This document shows positions 8,729 to 21,273 of a stretch of DNA of 64,000 nucleotides, piece by piece. Position numbers and translations under genes: made by a program. The DNA lies in assembly GCA_037200525.1 (NCBI GenBank), contig JBBCGG010000001.1, positions 4,518,501-4,582,500 on the forward strand, read 5' to 3'. This DNA is from Methylocella sp. Lineage in GTDB: Bacteria > Pseudomonadota > Alphaproteobacteria > Rhizobiales > Beijerinckiaceae. The stretch's first letter is position 1, and each line of letters starts with the position of its first letter. The notes under the pieces were generated by a model that was given only the letters and a program-made list of their open reading frames with translations, ran no database searches and was not told the DNA's origin.

Positions 8729-9723
8729 TGCGCGGAGATCGCAACGCCCCAAGGGAATGATCCGACCGGAATCGATTTCACGACCTTGAGACTGGCGACG
8801 TCGATGACCGAAACATCATTCGAGACGCCGTTGGTGGTGTAGAGATATTTGAAATCCGGCGTAAAGGCCAATTGCCAAACGCGTTGCCCGACGAGGAGGT
8901 ATTTTTCGACCTTTCTGGTCGCGACATCGATCACAGCGACGCGATTGGCGGGGCCAAGCGCCACGAAGGCCCTCGCCCCGTCGGGGCTAAATCTGATGCC
9001 GACCGGCTGCACGGCTTCTTTTACAAGGCCTGGAATTTCGAAGGAAATTTTCTGAAGCACCTTGGGATTGGCGGCGTCGATCACGCTGACCGTGCCGCCA
9101 ACTTCAGACGATACCCACAATTCCTTGCCATCCGGCGTAAACTGCGCCGAGCGCGGCCGCGCATCGACAAGAACATTGGCGAAAATCTTGCGAGTCGCCG
9201 TGTCGATCAGATGCGCCATATTCGTCGTTTCAGACGTATTGACCAGCACTTTGCCATCGGGGCTCAGCGCCATTCCTTCCGGCTCGACGCCGACCGGGAT
9301 TTCCTCGATCGTTTTCCGCGTCGAGAGATCGATCACCGACACGAGATTGTCGTTCTCGTTAGATGTGTAGAGAAGCTTTCCGTCCGGGCTGAGAATGAGC
9401 AACTCGGGATCGGGCCCCGACTGCAGATCGCCGACGACTGTCAAAGTCTTGGTGTCAAGAATCTGGATCGTATCGTCATCGCCCGCGCAAATGTACAGTT
9501 GGCCGCCATCCTTGCTAAGGACGATGCCGCGCGGGCGCTGGCCGACGGCCACTGTCTTGGTGACGACCAGTTTGTCGGTATCGATGACCGAGATCGAATT
9601 GCCTTTTTCGTTAGAAACATAGGCCGTGCCGGCGACCGTCGGCGAGCTTGCGGCGAGGGTCAGCGCGCCAAGCGCAACCAAAAAAACTGCTCCAAGGCTT
9701 CGGAAGATCATTGCAGTTTGCAT
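8725..9723 (-). CDS. YVTN-repeat beta-propeller protein, PQQ-associated (LutB-like)
   Basis: Exported protein of 332 residues. A signal peptide (MIFRSLGAVFLVALGALTLAASSPTVAG) is followed by about seven blades built on repeats such as VSNEKGNSISVIDTDKLVV, TSNENDNLVSVIDLSTRKT, SSEVGGTVSVIDAANPKV and TTNGVSNDVSVIDVASLKV. The start at 9723 is preferred because GGAGA sits 7-8 bases upstream; an internal ATG at 9711 would also overlap the previous stop as ATGA. The family is known as the beta-propeller protein of PQQ-dependent catabolism and corresponds to lutB in the M. extorquens lanthanide cluster. Its biochemical activity has not been established as far as I know. Confidence 0.83.
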   Translation of the reverse strand: MQTAMIFRSLGAVFLVALGALTLAASSPTVAGTAYVSNEKGNSISVIDTDKLVVTKTVAVGQRPRGIVLSKDGGQLYICAGDDDTIQILDTKTLTVVGDLQSGPDPELLILSPDGKLLYTSNENDNLVSVIDLSTRKTIEEIPVGVEPEGMALSPDGKVLVNTSETTNMAHLIDTATRKIFANVLVDARPRSAQFTPDGKELWVSSEVGGTVSVIDAANPKVLQKISFEIPGLVKEAVQPVGIRFSPDGARAFVALGPANRVAVIDVATRKVEKYLLVGQRVWQLAFTPDFKYLYTTNGVSNDVSVIDVASLKVVKSIPVGSFPWGVAISAQ

Positions 9724-10901
9724 TTTGTCTCCGGTTGATCGAAGCCCAAGGTATCCAGCTCGGAGGTTTGATGCAAAAAGCCTTCTTGCGGCGAAACCGA
9801 GACGATCATGCGACCGTCTCCGAGCAGAATAGGTTGGCGCAACTGCTGATTCCAACGCCGCACGGTCTGCTTCTGGCCTTTGAACGCGGCGATGGAAAAA
9901 TCCGGGCCGATAATATACTCGCGCAGAGTTTTTGGGTCGCCCGAACCTGTGCGGTTAACCGCCTCGCCGATCATGCGCATCGCGACCCAGGCTTGATTGT
10001 CGCGCTGGTTCATGCGCCGCGATGCGAGCTTGAAGAACCTGTTCTGCAACTGAAAGGCGCCCCATTGCTCGTGGCTGCCGTCCCAGCTCAACGGCTCAAG
10101 CCCCGCCGAGCCTGCGACCGGACGCGGATCAAACGTGCGATAGGGAAGATAATTGGCGAAAACCTCAGACTCGTCGGCCGCGAGGAGCACGTCATAGGCC
10201 GGCGCGCTTTGCGTCGCGGCGGGGATCAGCCTTTGCGTCTGCACGCTGCCAGAGTCGGAGCGCCGTCCGCCGCCGGTATCCTCATAGGTCCGCTCCTCGA
10301 CAATCTTGCCGCCGAATTTTTTCGCCGAGCGCCGCAAAGCCTCGGCGAAAAGCTCGTCCTGCGGATGCGAGCCCCTGATCATGAACCAGCGCCGCCATTG
10401 CTTCCAGATGAGATATTGGGCGAGACCGTCGGCGAGCATTGAATAGGTCGGCGCGACGTGAATGACGTCGGCGCGGCAATTTTCCTCGCGTAGCGAATCT
10501 TCCTGCGCGCTGACGTTAAAGAGCAACACGCCTTTGTCTTTTGCCGCGTCCGCGAGGGCCAGCACGTCCGCCGCCGGAAGATCGACGAGCACGAGGCCAA
10601 CGCCTTTGGCCTCAAGGCTCTCGAGCGCTTTGACCGGATCATCGCCGGCCTTCAGCCGAACGTCCTCGATCTCGAATGTCTGACCTAAAAACTTTCCGGT
10701 CGTATTATTGTCTTCGATAGCGAGCTTCGCGCCCGCCAATCCGTCATCGGCGGCGGGTATATCGAGAATTGAGATGGTCTCATGCAAATGCGGCGCGCAG
10801 ATATAGCCGACCTTGACGTCGACGGCCGCGCGGGCGGGAGCCGAGATAAGCGACGCCGCAAAGGCTGCGGCAAGCAAACCCGCACGGAGTCCTTGCTTCA
10901 A
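9708..10901 (-). CDS. Periplasmic binding protein, PQQ-dependent alcohol dehydrogenase system (LutA-like)
   Basis: A 397-residue branched-chain-amino-acid-type (type I fold) binding protein with a signal peptide (MKQGLRAGLLAAAFAASLISAPARAA). The mature start VDVKVGYICAPHLHE, the DIPAADDGLAGAKLAIEDNNTTGKFLGQ segment and the many acidic residues are typical of the binding protein found with PQQ alcohol dehydrogenases; the lanthanide-cluster gene lutA is of this family. It is the first gene of the four-gene leftward operon, with its stop inside the next gene's start region. The 57 bp between it and hemD leave room for only a short promoter, so the promoter may lie inside hemD. No xoxF, TonB receptor or lanmodulin gene is in view. 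Confidence 0.83.
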   Translation of the reverse strand: MKQGLRAGLLAAAFAASLISAPARAAVDVKVGYICAPHLHETISILDIPAADDGLAGAKLAIEDNNTTGKFLGQTFEIEDVRLKAGDDPVKALESLEAKGVGLVLVDLPAADVLALADAAKDKGVLLFNVSAQEDSLREENCRADVIHVAPTYSMLADGLAQYLIWKQWRRWFMIRGSHPQDELFAEALRRSAKKFGGKIVEERTYEDTGGGRRSDSGSVQTQRLIPAATQSAPAYDVLLAADESEVFANYLPYRTFDPRPVAGSAGLEPLSWDGSHEQWGAFQLQNRFFKLASRRMNQRDNQAWVAMRMIGEAVNRTGSGDPKTLREYIIGPDFSIAAFKGQKQTVRRWNQQLRQPILLGDGRMIVSVSPQEGFLHQTSELDTLGFDQPETKCKLQ

Positions 10902-10958
10902 AATTATGCTCTTACGTTCAAAACCATGCTCTCATGATGGTCCCTAGCAACGCTCTAA

Positions 10959-11723
10959 TCAAGGCTTCGATGGAGACGTCGAGCGGCGTTGCGGCGAAAA
11001 CAATGCCGCCCCGAGGGAGCCAACCAGCGCGAGCATCGCAGCTTCGTTCGGCTGCTCGGCGACATGAACGGCGTCGATTCCGGCATCCTTTAGCGGCTGC
11101 GCCGCATCCGATGAAATGGCGATGTGGGTGAGGCTCGCGACGTCGAGGCCGGCTTCATGCGCAAGATCGAGGAAGATCTCCGCGCTCCGCCGGGAAAAAT
11201 GCAAGACTGCGCCGATCTGGCCCCCTTCGATAAGGGCCGCGGCTTCCTCATCCAAGGCTTCCGCGCGCTGCGCCGCATAGACTTCAATCGTTTCAACCAC
11301 ATGTCCAGCCCTCGCGAGCTCGGTTTCAAGGTCTGGCTTGCGGTCGCGTCCGGCGAGGTAAACGAGGCGAGAGGGCGAAGCGAGGCCCGTGCAGACGCTG
11401 ACGGCGAGCGATTTGGCGTCGAAGGCGATCATCGCGCGGCCCTCAAAGCCGCGTTCGCGCGCCGCCTGTTGCGTCCGCGCCCCAACGACATGCAGAGGCA
11501 GCAGGCGGCGCGCCTCCGGCGACGGCCAGTCGGGCGAATCGGAAAACAACTCGAAGGCATGGGCGCTGCTCGCCAGCACGCCGTCAACCACGCCATCTGG
11601 CCATTGCGCTCCGGTCGGCACCATCTCGAGAACGGGGGACAAAATTGCGTGATGACCTATGGCGTTGAGCTTAGTCGCCGTGCGCATGGCTTCGTCCATA
11701 GCGCGTGTGAGCAACACCAGCAT
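10959..11723 (-). CDS. hemD: Uroporphyrinogen-III synthase
   Basis: Converts hydroxymethylbilane to uroporphyrinogen III, the cyclisation step of haem, sirohaem and cobalamin synthesis. The 254-residue protein shows the loosely conserved HemD pattern: VLLTRAMDEAMRTATKL at the start, the HVVGARTQQAARERGF helix around residue 80, LVYLAGRDRKPDLETEL, and HFSRRSAEIFLDLAHEAGL toward the C-terminus. It begins 6 bp after the hemC stop on the same strand, and hemC-hemD is a common operon. Haem demand fits the cytochromes encoded nearby. Confidence 0.87.
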   Translation of the reverse strand: MLVLLTRAMDEAMRTATKLNAIGHHAILSPVLEMVPTGAQWPDGVVDGVLASSAHAFELFSDSPDWPSPEARRLLPLHVVGARTQQAARERGFEGRAMIAFDAKSLAVSVCTGLASPSRLVYLAGRDRKPDLETELARAGHVVETIEVYAAQRAEALDEEAAALIEGGQIGAVLHFSRRSAEIFLDLAHEAGLDVASLTHIAISSDAAQPLKDAGIDAVHVAEQPNEAAMLALVGSLGAALFSPQRRSTSPSKP

Positions 11724-11729
11724 ATCGGT

Positions 11730-12683
11730 CTAATCCTTGAAAAGGTCGGCTGGGATGCGGGCGAGAAGGTCGCGCCCGGCAGCCTCGCCGATCGCCGCCG
11801 CCTCGTCCGGCCGCCCGCTCGAGCGCGTCTCGAAAAACTGCGAGCCGTCCGGCCGTAACACAATAGCGTGAAGTTGGAGATCGCCGCCCACAAGGCGAGC
11901 GTTCGCGCCGATTGGCGTTTTGCATGAACCGTCGAGGACATGAAGCAAAGACCGCTCGGCGGCTAGCGCAAGCCCTGTCGCGTGATCGAGAATTGGCGCG
12001 AGAGCGGCCTGCGCCGCAAGATCCGACGCGCGAGCGGTGATGGCGATGGCTCCCTGCCCCGCCGCTGGAACGAATTCGTCAACGTCGAGCAGCGCGCTGG
12101 CTTTCGCTTCAAGACCAAGCCGTCTCAGCCCTGCAAGCGCCAGCAAAGTCGCGTCGACCTCCCCCGCCGCGAGTTTCGCCAGCCGCGTCTGCACATTGCC
12201 GCGCAGCAGCACGACGGAGAGATCAGGGCGCAGGCGCCGCACCATCGCGCTGCGGCGCAGCGAAGCCGTGCCGACGACGCTACCGGGAGCAAGGCCCCGC
12301 GGATGCGCGGCGCGCGGCGAAATCCATGCATCGCGGACATCCTCGCGCGGAAGGTAGCCGAGAATGACTATGTCCTCCGGCAGCAACGTGGGCAGGTCCT
12401 TGGCCGAATGCACGGCGATTGTCACTTCGCCGCGAATCAGGGCGAGATCAAGTTCTTTGGTGAATAGCCCCTTGCCGCCGGCTTCGCTGAGCGGCCGATC
12501 CGCAATGGCGTCGCCGCTGGTCTTGATCGTCACGATCTCCATCGAGTCCGCCGCGATCTGATGCGCAAGGGCGAGACGATTTCTCAGTTCATGCGCCTGC
12601 GCCAGCGCCAGGGGGCTTCCCCTTGTTCCGATTTTGAGCTTTGGCGCGAATGCGGGTGGAGCGCTTGAAGGAAGGATCGGCAG
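11730..12683 (-). CDS. hemC: Porphobilinogen deaminase (hydroxymethylbilane synthase), non-canonical start
   Basis: Polymerises four porphobilinogen units to hydroxymethylbilane. The conserved N-terminal KIGTRGSPLALAQAHELRNRLA lies upstream of the first in-frame ATG (12540-12542), so the true start must be further upstream. From the stop at 12690-12692 to that motif there is no in-frame ATG, GTG or TTG. A CTG at 12681-12683 follows AAGGA by three bases and is taken as the start, giving 317 residues, the usual family length. The dipyrromethane cofactor cysteine is in LDGSCKTPIGANA, about C254; KGLFTKELDLAL and GTASLRRSAM are also present. It diverges from tsaD across 154 bp and precedes hemD. 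Confidence 0.85.
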   Translation of the reverse strand: MPILPSSAPPAFAPKLKIGTRGSPLALAQAHELRNRLALAHQIAADSMEIVTIKTSGDAIADRPLSEAGGKGLFTKELDLALIRGEVTIAVHSAKDLPTLLPEDIVILGYLPREDVRDAWISPRAAHPRGLAPGSVVGTASLRRSAMVRRLRPDLSVVLLRGNVQTRLAKLAAGEVDATLLALAGLRRLGLEAKASALLDVDEFVPAAGQGAIAITARASDLAAQAALAPILDHATGLALAAERSLLHVLDGSCKTPIGANARLVGGDLQLHAIVLRPDGSQFFETRSSGRPDEAAAIGEAAGRDLLARIPADLFKD

Positions 12684-12837
12684 ATTTCCTTAATGGACCA
12701 GTTGGTTCTATAGGATGAAGGCTAGCTTGGCCGAAGTTTTACGCCAATTTGGCTCCCGGAGCCGATAGGATTAGACCATTTTGCCGCGCCCGTAATGGCA
12801 AAAATGCGCGGGGCGGCAAAAGCATTGAAGGATGGCC

Positions 12838-13896
12838 ATGCGCGTTCTCGGCATTGAAACCACGTGCGACGAAACCGCCGCCGCCGTCGTGCGTCTGCAG
12901 CCGGGAGGCGCCGGTGAAATTCTCTCGAATGAGGTGATGAGTCAAATCGCGGAACACGCCGCCTATGGCGGCGTCGTGCCGGAGATAGCGGCCAGGGCGC
13001 ATATAGAAGTGCTCGACCGGCTGATCCTGCGCGCGCTCGACCGCGCCGGGGTCAAACTCGCCGATCTCGACGGCGTCGCGGCGGCGGCCGGCCCCGGCCT
13101 CGTCGGCGGCGTCATCGTCGGCCTGACCACGGCCAAGGCGCTGGCTTTGGCCAGCCGCAAGCCGTTCATTGCGGTCAATCATCTCGAAGCCCATGCCCTG
13201 ACCGCGCGTTTGACCGACGAGCTGGAATTTCCCTATCTGCTGCTTCTCGTCTCGGGGGGCCACACCCAACTCGTCGCGGTCAAAGGGGTCGGCGATTATC
13301 TCCGGCTCGGCTCGACCGTCGATGACGCCGTCGGGGAGGCCTTCGATAAAGTCGCCAAAATGCTTGGCCTGCCCTATCCCGGCGGACCCCAGGTGGAGAT
13401 ATTCGCCGCGCAAGGCGACCCGACGCGGTTTGACTTTCCGCGTCCCATGCTCGGCAGGGCGAAGCCGGATTTTTCGCTATCAGGTCTCAAGACGGCGGTC
13501 CGACTCGAGGCGCAGCGCATTCTCGCGCCAAGCCAGACCGATATCGCCGATCTTTGCGCCTCGTTCCAGGCCGCCGTCGTCGATACGGTCATCGATCGCT
13601 CGCGCGCCGGCCTGCGGCTATTTCGCGAAACGGTTGGCCAATCCAACGCCATGGTCGTCGCTGGCGGCGTCGGCGCAAACGGGGCTATCCGCCGGGCGTT
13701 GATGCGATTTTGCGGCGAAAGCGGTCTGCGCCTCGTTCTGCCGCCGCCGCATCTTTGCACCGATAATGGCGCGATGATCGCCTGGGCCGGCATTGAGAGG
13801 CTCTCCCTCGGGCTCGTCGACGACATGACCTTCGCCGCCAAGCCGCGCTGGCCGCTGGACAACAACGCCGAAGCCGCCCATCACGGCAAAGCCTAG
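12838..13896 (+). CDS. tsaD: tRNA N6-adenosine threonylcarbamoyltransferase
   Basis: Catalytic subunit for t6A37 modification of ANN-decoding tRNAs. The 352-residue protein starts [18 protein letters not shown], has the metal-binding [11 protein letters not shown] motif near residue 113, [12 protein letters not shown], and [10 protein letters not shown] in the second half. The ATG at 12838 is preferred over 12832 because GAAGG ends directly before 12832 and gives a 6-base spacing to 12838. It diverges from hemC and converges on ruvA with a single base between the stops, so no separate terminator fits between them. Confidence 0.95.
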   Translation: MRVLGIETTCDETAAAVVRLQPGGAGEILSNEVMSQIAEHAAYGGVVPEIAARAHIEVLDRLILRALDRAGVKLADLDGVAAAAGPGLVGGVIVGLTTAKALALASRKPFIAVNHLEAHALTARLTDELEFPYLLLLVSGGHTQLVAVKGVGDYLRLGSTVDDAVGEAFDKVAKMLGLPYPGGPQVEIFAAQGDPTRFDFPRPMLGRAKPDFSLSGLKTAVRLEAQRILAPSQTDIADLCASFQAAVVDTVIDRSRAGLRLFRETVGQSNAMVVAGGVGANGAIRRALMRFCGESGLRLVLPPPHLCTDNGAMIAWAGIERLSLGLVDDMTFAAKPRWPLDNNAEAAHHGKA

Positions 13897-13897
13897 G

Positions 13898-14524
13898 TCA
13901 TGGCGTCTGCTGCGCCAGTTCTTTGAGGCCGCGCCTGATCAGATCGGCTGCGGGCGCGTCTTCTCCGAGCGCCTTGATCGAAGCCGCCACCGCGACCGCT
14001 GCCTGCGAGCGGCCGTAGCCGAGATTGACAAGGGCGGAAACGGCGTCATTGGCGGCGGGGGGAGCGAGTTGGCCGCCGTCAGGGGCGCCCCGTTGCGCAA
14101 ATGAAAGATCGGCGGCGCCATAGACGGGCGCCTTGTCCTTCAATTCCGCCGCGATGCGGGCCGCAAGCTTCGGTCCGACGCCAACAGCCTGGGCGAAAGC
14201 GGCCTTGTCCTGGCAGGCGATGGCGGTCGTCAATTCGGTCGGACTGAGGATGCTTTGCACCGCGAGCGCAACCTTCGCGCCGACGCCTTGCACGGATTGC
14301 AGCAGCCGAAACCAATCGCGCTCAACGTTCGAGGAAAAGCCAAACAGCCGGATGGAATCTTCCCGCACCTGCGTTTCGATGGCGAGCGTCGCGGCCTCGC
14401 CCGGCCGAGGCAAGGACTGCAAAGTGCGGGCGGAGCAATGCACGACATAGCCGACGCCGTGGACATCGAGGACCACGAAATCATCGCCATGCGAATCGAT
14501 GACGCCTTTGAGTTTGCCGATCAT
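13898..14524 (-). CDS. ruvA: Holliday junction branch migration protein RuvA
   Basis: DNA-binding tetramer that targets the RuvB motor to Holliday junctions. The protein has 208 residues: the OB-fold domain [31 protein letters not shown], helix-hairpin-helix motifs [20 protein letters not shown] and [19 protein letters not shown], a flexible linker, and a C-terminal domain ([20 protein letters not shown]) that contacts RuvB. Its ATG overlaps the ruvC stop by 4 bp. ruvB, normally next, is not in this window: convergent tsaD follows instead. Confidence 0.95.
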   Translation of the reverse strand: MIGKLKGVIDSHGDDFVVLDVHGVGYVVHCSARTLQSLPRPGEAATLAIETQVREDSIRLFGFSSNVERDWFRLLQSVQGVGAKVALAVQSILSPTELTTAIACQDKAAFAQAVGVGPKLAARIAAELKDKAPVYGAADLSFAQRGAPDGGQLAPPAANDAVSALVNLGYGRSQAAVAVAASIKALGEDAPAADLIRRGLKELAQQTP

Positions 14525-15042
14525 CGCGCCGAAAGCTCCACGGACCTCGCCAAGGCGCGGCTTATGCGAAGCTGCGCATGAGTGATCGCCACCGCAAGCG
14601 CATCGGCCGCGTCGGCGCTTTTAACGTCGCTCTTCGGCAGCAAATGTTTGACCATCATTGCAATCTGCGTTTTTTCCGCATGGCCACTGCCGACGACGGT
14701 CTTTTTGATGAGATTGGCGGCATATTCGGCGACCGGCAGGCCGACGAGCCCCGGCACGACCAATGCGATGCCGCGCGCCTGGCCGAGCTTCAACGCCGAT
14801 TGCGGATCGCAATTGACGAAGGTCTCCTCGACCGCCGCCTCCATCGGCGCGAGATCCAGGATGACCGCGCGCAAGCCTTCATGCAGTTCGCAAAGTCGCT
14901 GCGCCAAGGTCGCTTTGACGCTGGACTGAACGCGGCCGCTGGCGATGTAAACGAGCCGCGAGCCGGAGACGTCAATGACTCCCCAACCCAAGTTGCGGAG
15001 ACCAGGGTCAATGCCAATGATGCGAATCGCTACTGAACTCAT
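14521..15042 (-). CDS. ruvC: Crossover junction endodeoxyribonuclease RuvC
   Basis: Resolves Holliday junctions. The 173-residue protein has the RNase H-like core with catalytic acids in [38 protein letters not shown] and [18 protein letters not shown]. Length is typical. It starts 75 bp downstream of the dnaA stop on the same strand, with a weak CCGCA/TGCGG inverted repeat in the gap but no clear T-run terminator, so partial read-through from dnaA is possible. Coupled to ruvA by overlapping stop and start. Confidence 0.95.
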   Translation of the reverse strand: MSSVAIRIIGIDPGLRNLGWGVIDVSGSRLVYIASGRVQSSVKATLAQRLCELHEGLRAVILDLAPMEAAVEETFVNCDPQSALKLGQARGIALVVPGLVGLPVAEYAANLIKKTVVGSGHAEKTQIAMMVKHLLPKSDVKSADAADALAVAITHAQLRISRALARSVELSAR

Positions 15043-15117
15043 CGGCCGAGTCTAGAGCATTTTCGGCCGCATCCAACCCTGCTGTCCGCAGAGTTCGCAA
15101 TTTTGCGGTCGCGCTCG

Positions 15118-16617
15118 CTACTCCATCAACATGCGCTTCAACAGCTCGATCTCTTCCGACAATGCTCCATCGCTGGTCGCCAGGGCGTCAATCTTACGCA
15201 CGGCGTGAAGCACCGTCGTATGATCGCGTCCACCAAAGCGTCGACCGATCTCCGGCAAAGACCGCAAAGTCAGCGTTTTGGAGAGATACATGGCGATCTG
15301 GCGCGGACGGACCACATTGGCGGTTCGACGCGAGGAAAGAATGTCAGCGCGGCTGACGTTGAAATGGCTCGCGACCAGTTTTTGAATATCCTCGATCTTG
15401 ACCCGTTTGGGCTCGTGCGCGCGCACCAGATCCCTGATCGCAAGTTCAGCGACCTCCACTCCAAGCGGAGCCCCATTCAATGATGCATGCGCAAGCAGCC
15501 GATTGACGGCTCCATCAAGGTCGCGGCCATTGGTCTGAATAACGCTGGCCACATAGGCCGTGACCGCGGGCGGGACTTCGAAATTGGGATGCACATGTTT
15601 GGCCGCTGCAATGCGTCCTTCCAGAATCTTGAGTCGCAGCGCTTCGTCAAGCGATCCCATTTCGACGCAAAGCCCACCCGCCAGACGCGAGCGAACTCTT
15701 TCGTCGAGGCTGTCGAGGTCGCTTGGGGGACGATCGGCGGCGATGATTATCTGCCGCCGAGCGTCAATCAAAGCGTTCAAGGTATGGCAGAACTCTTGCT
15801 GGATCGATTTGCCTTGCAGGAATTGGATGTCGTCGATGACGAGGACATCAATGCCTCGGAGCTTTTCCTTGAAGGCGATCGCCGTTTGCGCCTTGAGGGC
15901 GGAGACGAACCCATACATGAAACGCTCCGCGGTCAGATAGATGACGCGCCGCGTCGCCGAGGCCGTATGAGCGACAGCCTGCAGAAGATGCGTCTTTCCC
16001 AATCCCACCGAGGCATGCAGGTAGAGCGGATTATAAAGAAGCGGCTCATCAGCCGCCGCGAAAGCGACGCGCTGCGCAGCCGCATAAGCTAGCTGATTGG
16101 ACCGGCCGACCAAAAAATTCGAGAAATTCAGACGGCCATCGAGCGGCGAACCGGCGATGACGTCGGTCTCGCCGAGATCTGCCGACAATTTGGCGCCGGG
16201 CTCGCGCGATCGTTGCGCGGCTAAGAATTTTGCGGCTTGCGGAACGGCGTGCGCGGAGCCGTTTCTCGCATCGCCTTGATCGCGTTGCGAAGATGCGCCG
16301 CCTGCCGCGAAATCGCCATTGGCGCTCGCAAGGCCCGTTGCGGCGCGCGTCGAAGATCGAACGCTGACCGATAGGCGCTTTATGTCAGGGAACTCGGCTG
16401 AGAGCGCCGGCAGAATCTTTTCCGCGTAATGCGATTGAATCCAGCTCTTCAGGAACTTCGTCGGCACCGAGAGATAGGCGTTCGCGCCTGTCACGGCATC
16501 GAGTTCGAGACGGCCGAACCAGGATGAAAAAACATCGTCGCCGAGTTCGCCTCGCAGGCGCCGGCAGATCCGCATCCAAGCTTCTTCCTTGGTTGCGCCA
16601 TTTTGTGGGGAGGTCAT
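15118..16617 (-). CDS. dnaA: Chromosomal replication initiator DnaA
   Basis: AAA+ initiator that melts oriC and also acts as a transcription factor. From the ATG at 16615-16617 ([14 protein letters not shown]) it has 499 residues. Domain I ([14 protein letters not shown]) is followed by a variable linker. The AAA+ domain has Walker [14 protein letters not shown], Walker [14 protein letters not shown] and the sensor region [24 protein letters not shown]. Domain IV has the DnaA-box-binding [16 protein letters not shown]. In-frame ATGs at 16644 and 16665 would add up to 16 residues. The adjacent gap and rpsT make the dnaA-rpsT neighbourhood seen in many alphaproteobacteria. Confidence 0.95.
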   Translation of the reverse strand: MTSPQNGATKEEAWMRICRRLRGELGDDVFSSWFGRLELDAVTGANAYLSVPTKFLKSWIQSHYAEKILPALSAEFPDIKRLSVSVRSSTRAATGLASANGDFAAGGASSQRDQGDARNGSAHAVPQAAKFLAAQRSREPGAKLSADLGETDVIAGSPLDGRLNFSNFLVGRSNQLAYAAAQRVAFAAADEPLLYNPLYLHASVGLGKTHLLQAVAHTASATRRVIYLTAERFMYGFVSALKAQTAIAFKEKLRGIDVLVIDDIQFLQGKSIQQEFCHTLNALIDARRQIIIAADRPPSDLDSLDERVRSRLAGGLCVEMGSLDEALRLKILEGRIAAAKHVHPNFEVPPAVTAYVASVIQTNGRDLDGAVNRLLAHASLNGAPLGVEVAELAIRDLVRAHEPKRVKIEDIQKLVASHFNVSRADILSSRRTANVVRPRQIAMYLSKTLTLRSLPEIGRRFGGRDHTTVLHAVRKIDALATSDGALSEEIELLKRMLME

Positions 16618-17522
16618 CTCAACCCGGTCTCGAGGCTTGTTCATTTGCGCGCGCCAATCCAGCATCGGTTTTCTTCCGAAAATCGAGATAAAGAAAATGC
16701 CCCGCATTGGCTTGCGGCGCCAAAAAGGTTGTTAAATTGCGAAGGGATAACCGCGAAACTTATTCGCGAAACCGACGGCGACGCCGCGTTGGAGTCCTGA
16801 GCGCTTTTTTATCAAGGCTGGACTGCGAGTCTAGCGATCGACACAAGGGCTGAAGCTGATGTTGGAGAAGCAGATTCACGACCACGTAACCCCCCTCGCG
16901 TCGTAACGTATATAGCGCACTTTTACTTCCGAAACCAAAATAAACTTTCAGACTAACTCCAGAAAAAACCCGATGCCGAGGTCTCCGGTCTTAAAATAGC
17001 AAAGTCTTTCTGAGCGAAGCGCGCATGTGACCTTATACAACGATGTATAACCCAATTCAGCATAAGAAACCCCTACGCTTCCACGCGCCCTGCAAAAGAA
17101 CAAGCCGGAGAACGCATCGGGGATATGCATTCAGCTCTTGGGCTGGTGCGTCCCCACCGCAGTAAGACCTTAGCATAGGCTAGAGGCTCCGCAAGGCGTC
17201 GTTCGCCAAAAAAATTTGTGTCAGCGCCGCCCGTTTGCGCCGGTCTTTCACGATGCCGGCATTTTGGTTCAACTAAAGGCCTGATTCTGCGTCGGTCCAT
17301 CGCTCAGCAAAGAGATCGAACCTTAACGTCGCGACCATCAACAAAGAGTCAAAAAACTGTCGTGAATTACGAGGAATACTCCCGCGCCATGCCCCGTCCG
17401 GGTCAAAAGTCCGGCCTTTAGCCGCAAGCTATTGGAATGCATGGAAAATAGATGTGCGGCGGAAAATCAATGTCGTGCAGGCAACTTGTCGAGCGCATAG
17501 CGTTTTGATTGGTCACTAAAAA
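16618..17522. other. Gene-free dnaA-rpsT interval, possible regulatory or origin region
   Basis: About 900 bp without a convincing gene, noticeably richer in A+T than the flanks. It contains an inverted repeat CGCGAA-N5-TTCGCG at 16752-16768, an 18-bp palindrome at 17033-17050 (listed separately) and several short A-runs. Sequences related to the DnaA box TTATNCACA occur only in degenerate form (TTATACAAC on the plus strand from 17033 and its inverted partner; a TTATCCC on the minus strand near 16744-16750). No cluster of consensus boxes was found, so an origin is possible but not shown. It must contain the dnaA promoter. Confidence 0.45.
17033..17050. promoter_or_regulatory. Perfect palindrome TTATACA-N4-TGTATAA upstream of dnaA
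   Basis: Two exact 7-bp arms separated by ACGA, in the middle of the dnaA-rpsT gap about 420 bp upstream of the dnaA start. Each arm matches the first seven bases of a DnaA box. The symmetry also fits an operator for a dimeric regulator. No T-run follows, so it is not a terminator. Function is inferred only. Confidence 0.4.
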
Positions 17523-17552
17523 GTAGAAGCCCAGCTTACGCTGGGCTTCTAC
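17523..17552 (-). terminator. Rho-independent terminator of rpsT
   Basis: Perfect 13-bp stem (GTAGAAGCCCAGC with its exact complement) and a 4-base loop, followed on the minus strand by TTTTTAG. It lies 33 bp beyond the rpsT stop, in the right orientation to end rpsT transcripts before the dnaA interval. Confidence 0.93.
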
Positions 17553-17585
17553 ATAAATAGGAAACGCATTCGTCAAGCGGGATTT

Positions 17586-17852
17586 TTATTTTCCCAAAGC
17601 ATTGACGCGCGCAGTCAGCCGCGAGACTTTCCTCGACGCAGTATTCTTATGGACGATTCCTTTTTGAGCTGCACGCATTACGAGCGGCTCAGCGGCGCGC
17701 AGAGCTGTGAACGCCGCCTGCGCATCGCCCGATGCAATCGCCTCTTCAACCTTACGCACGTAAGTGCGCATCTGGCTGCGGCGCGATTTGTTGATCTCAG
17801 TGCGACGCTCGATCTGACGGACGGCCTTCTTGGCCGAAAGTGTATTCGCCAT
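17586..17852 (-). CDS. rpsT: 30S ribosomal protein S20
   Basis: Primary 16S rRNA-binding protein of the small subunit. The start [25 protein letters not shown] is typical of S20, giving 88 residues. The ATG at 17850-17852 is chosen because AGGAAA lies a few bases upstream; an in-frame ATG eight codons earlier lacks family similarity. The protein is a basic three-helix bundle. A strong terminator follows and a good promoter precedes it, so it is probably monocistronic. Confidence 0.97.
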   Translation of the reverse strand: MANTLSAKKAVRQIERRTEINKSRRSQMRTYVRKVEEAIASGDAQAAFTALRAAEPLVMRAAQKGIVHKNTASRKVSRLTARVNALGK

Positions 17853-17928
17853 TAAAAATTTCCTGGACGGGGCCAACTAACAGCAACGTCGCCGAAAAAG
17901 GCGAGCAGCAGGTGGCCGGTAAGCAGTG

Positions 17929-17958
17929 CTTATAATCATGAACGTTGCGGCCCGTCAA
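17929..17958 (-). promoter_or_regulatory. Sigma-70-type promoter for rpsT
   Basis: On the minus strand TTGACG (17953-17958), an 18-base spacer and TATAAG (17929-17934) lie about 77 bp upstream of the rpsT start, between it and the treS stop. Match to the housekeeping consensus is good, as expected for a ribosomal protein gene. Confidence 0.6.
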
Positions 17959-17997
17959 CGCCGAAGGCGCGATAAGCGCTTCGCCGCAGCGCAGCGC

Positions 17998-21273
<3,276 letters not shown>

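Noticed and set aside
9648-10442. Long plus-strand open frame opposite the binding-protein gene
   Set aside because: It lies wholly antisense to a gene with a signal peptide and family motifs, and its own translation is Arg-rich without motifs.
13374-13865. Minus-strand frames inside tsaD
   Set aside because: Shadows of the conserved plus-strand gene.
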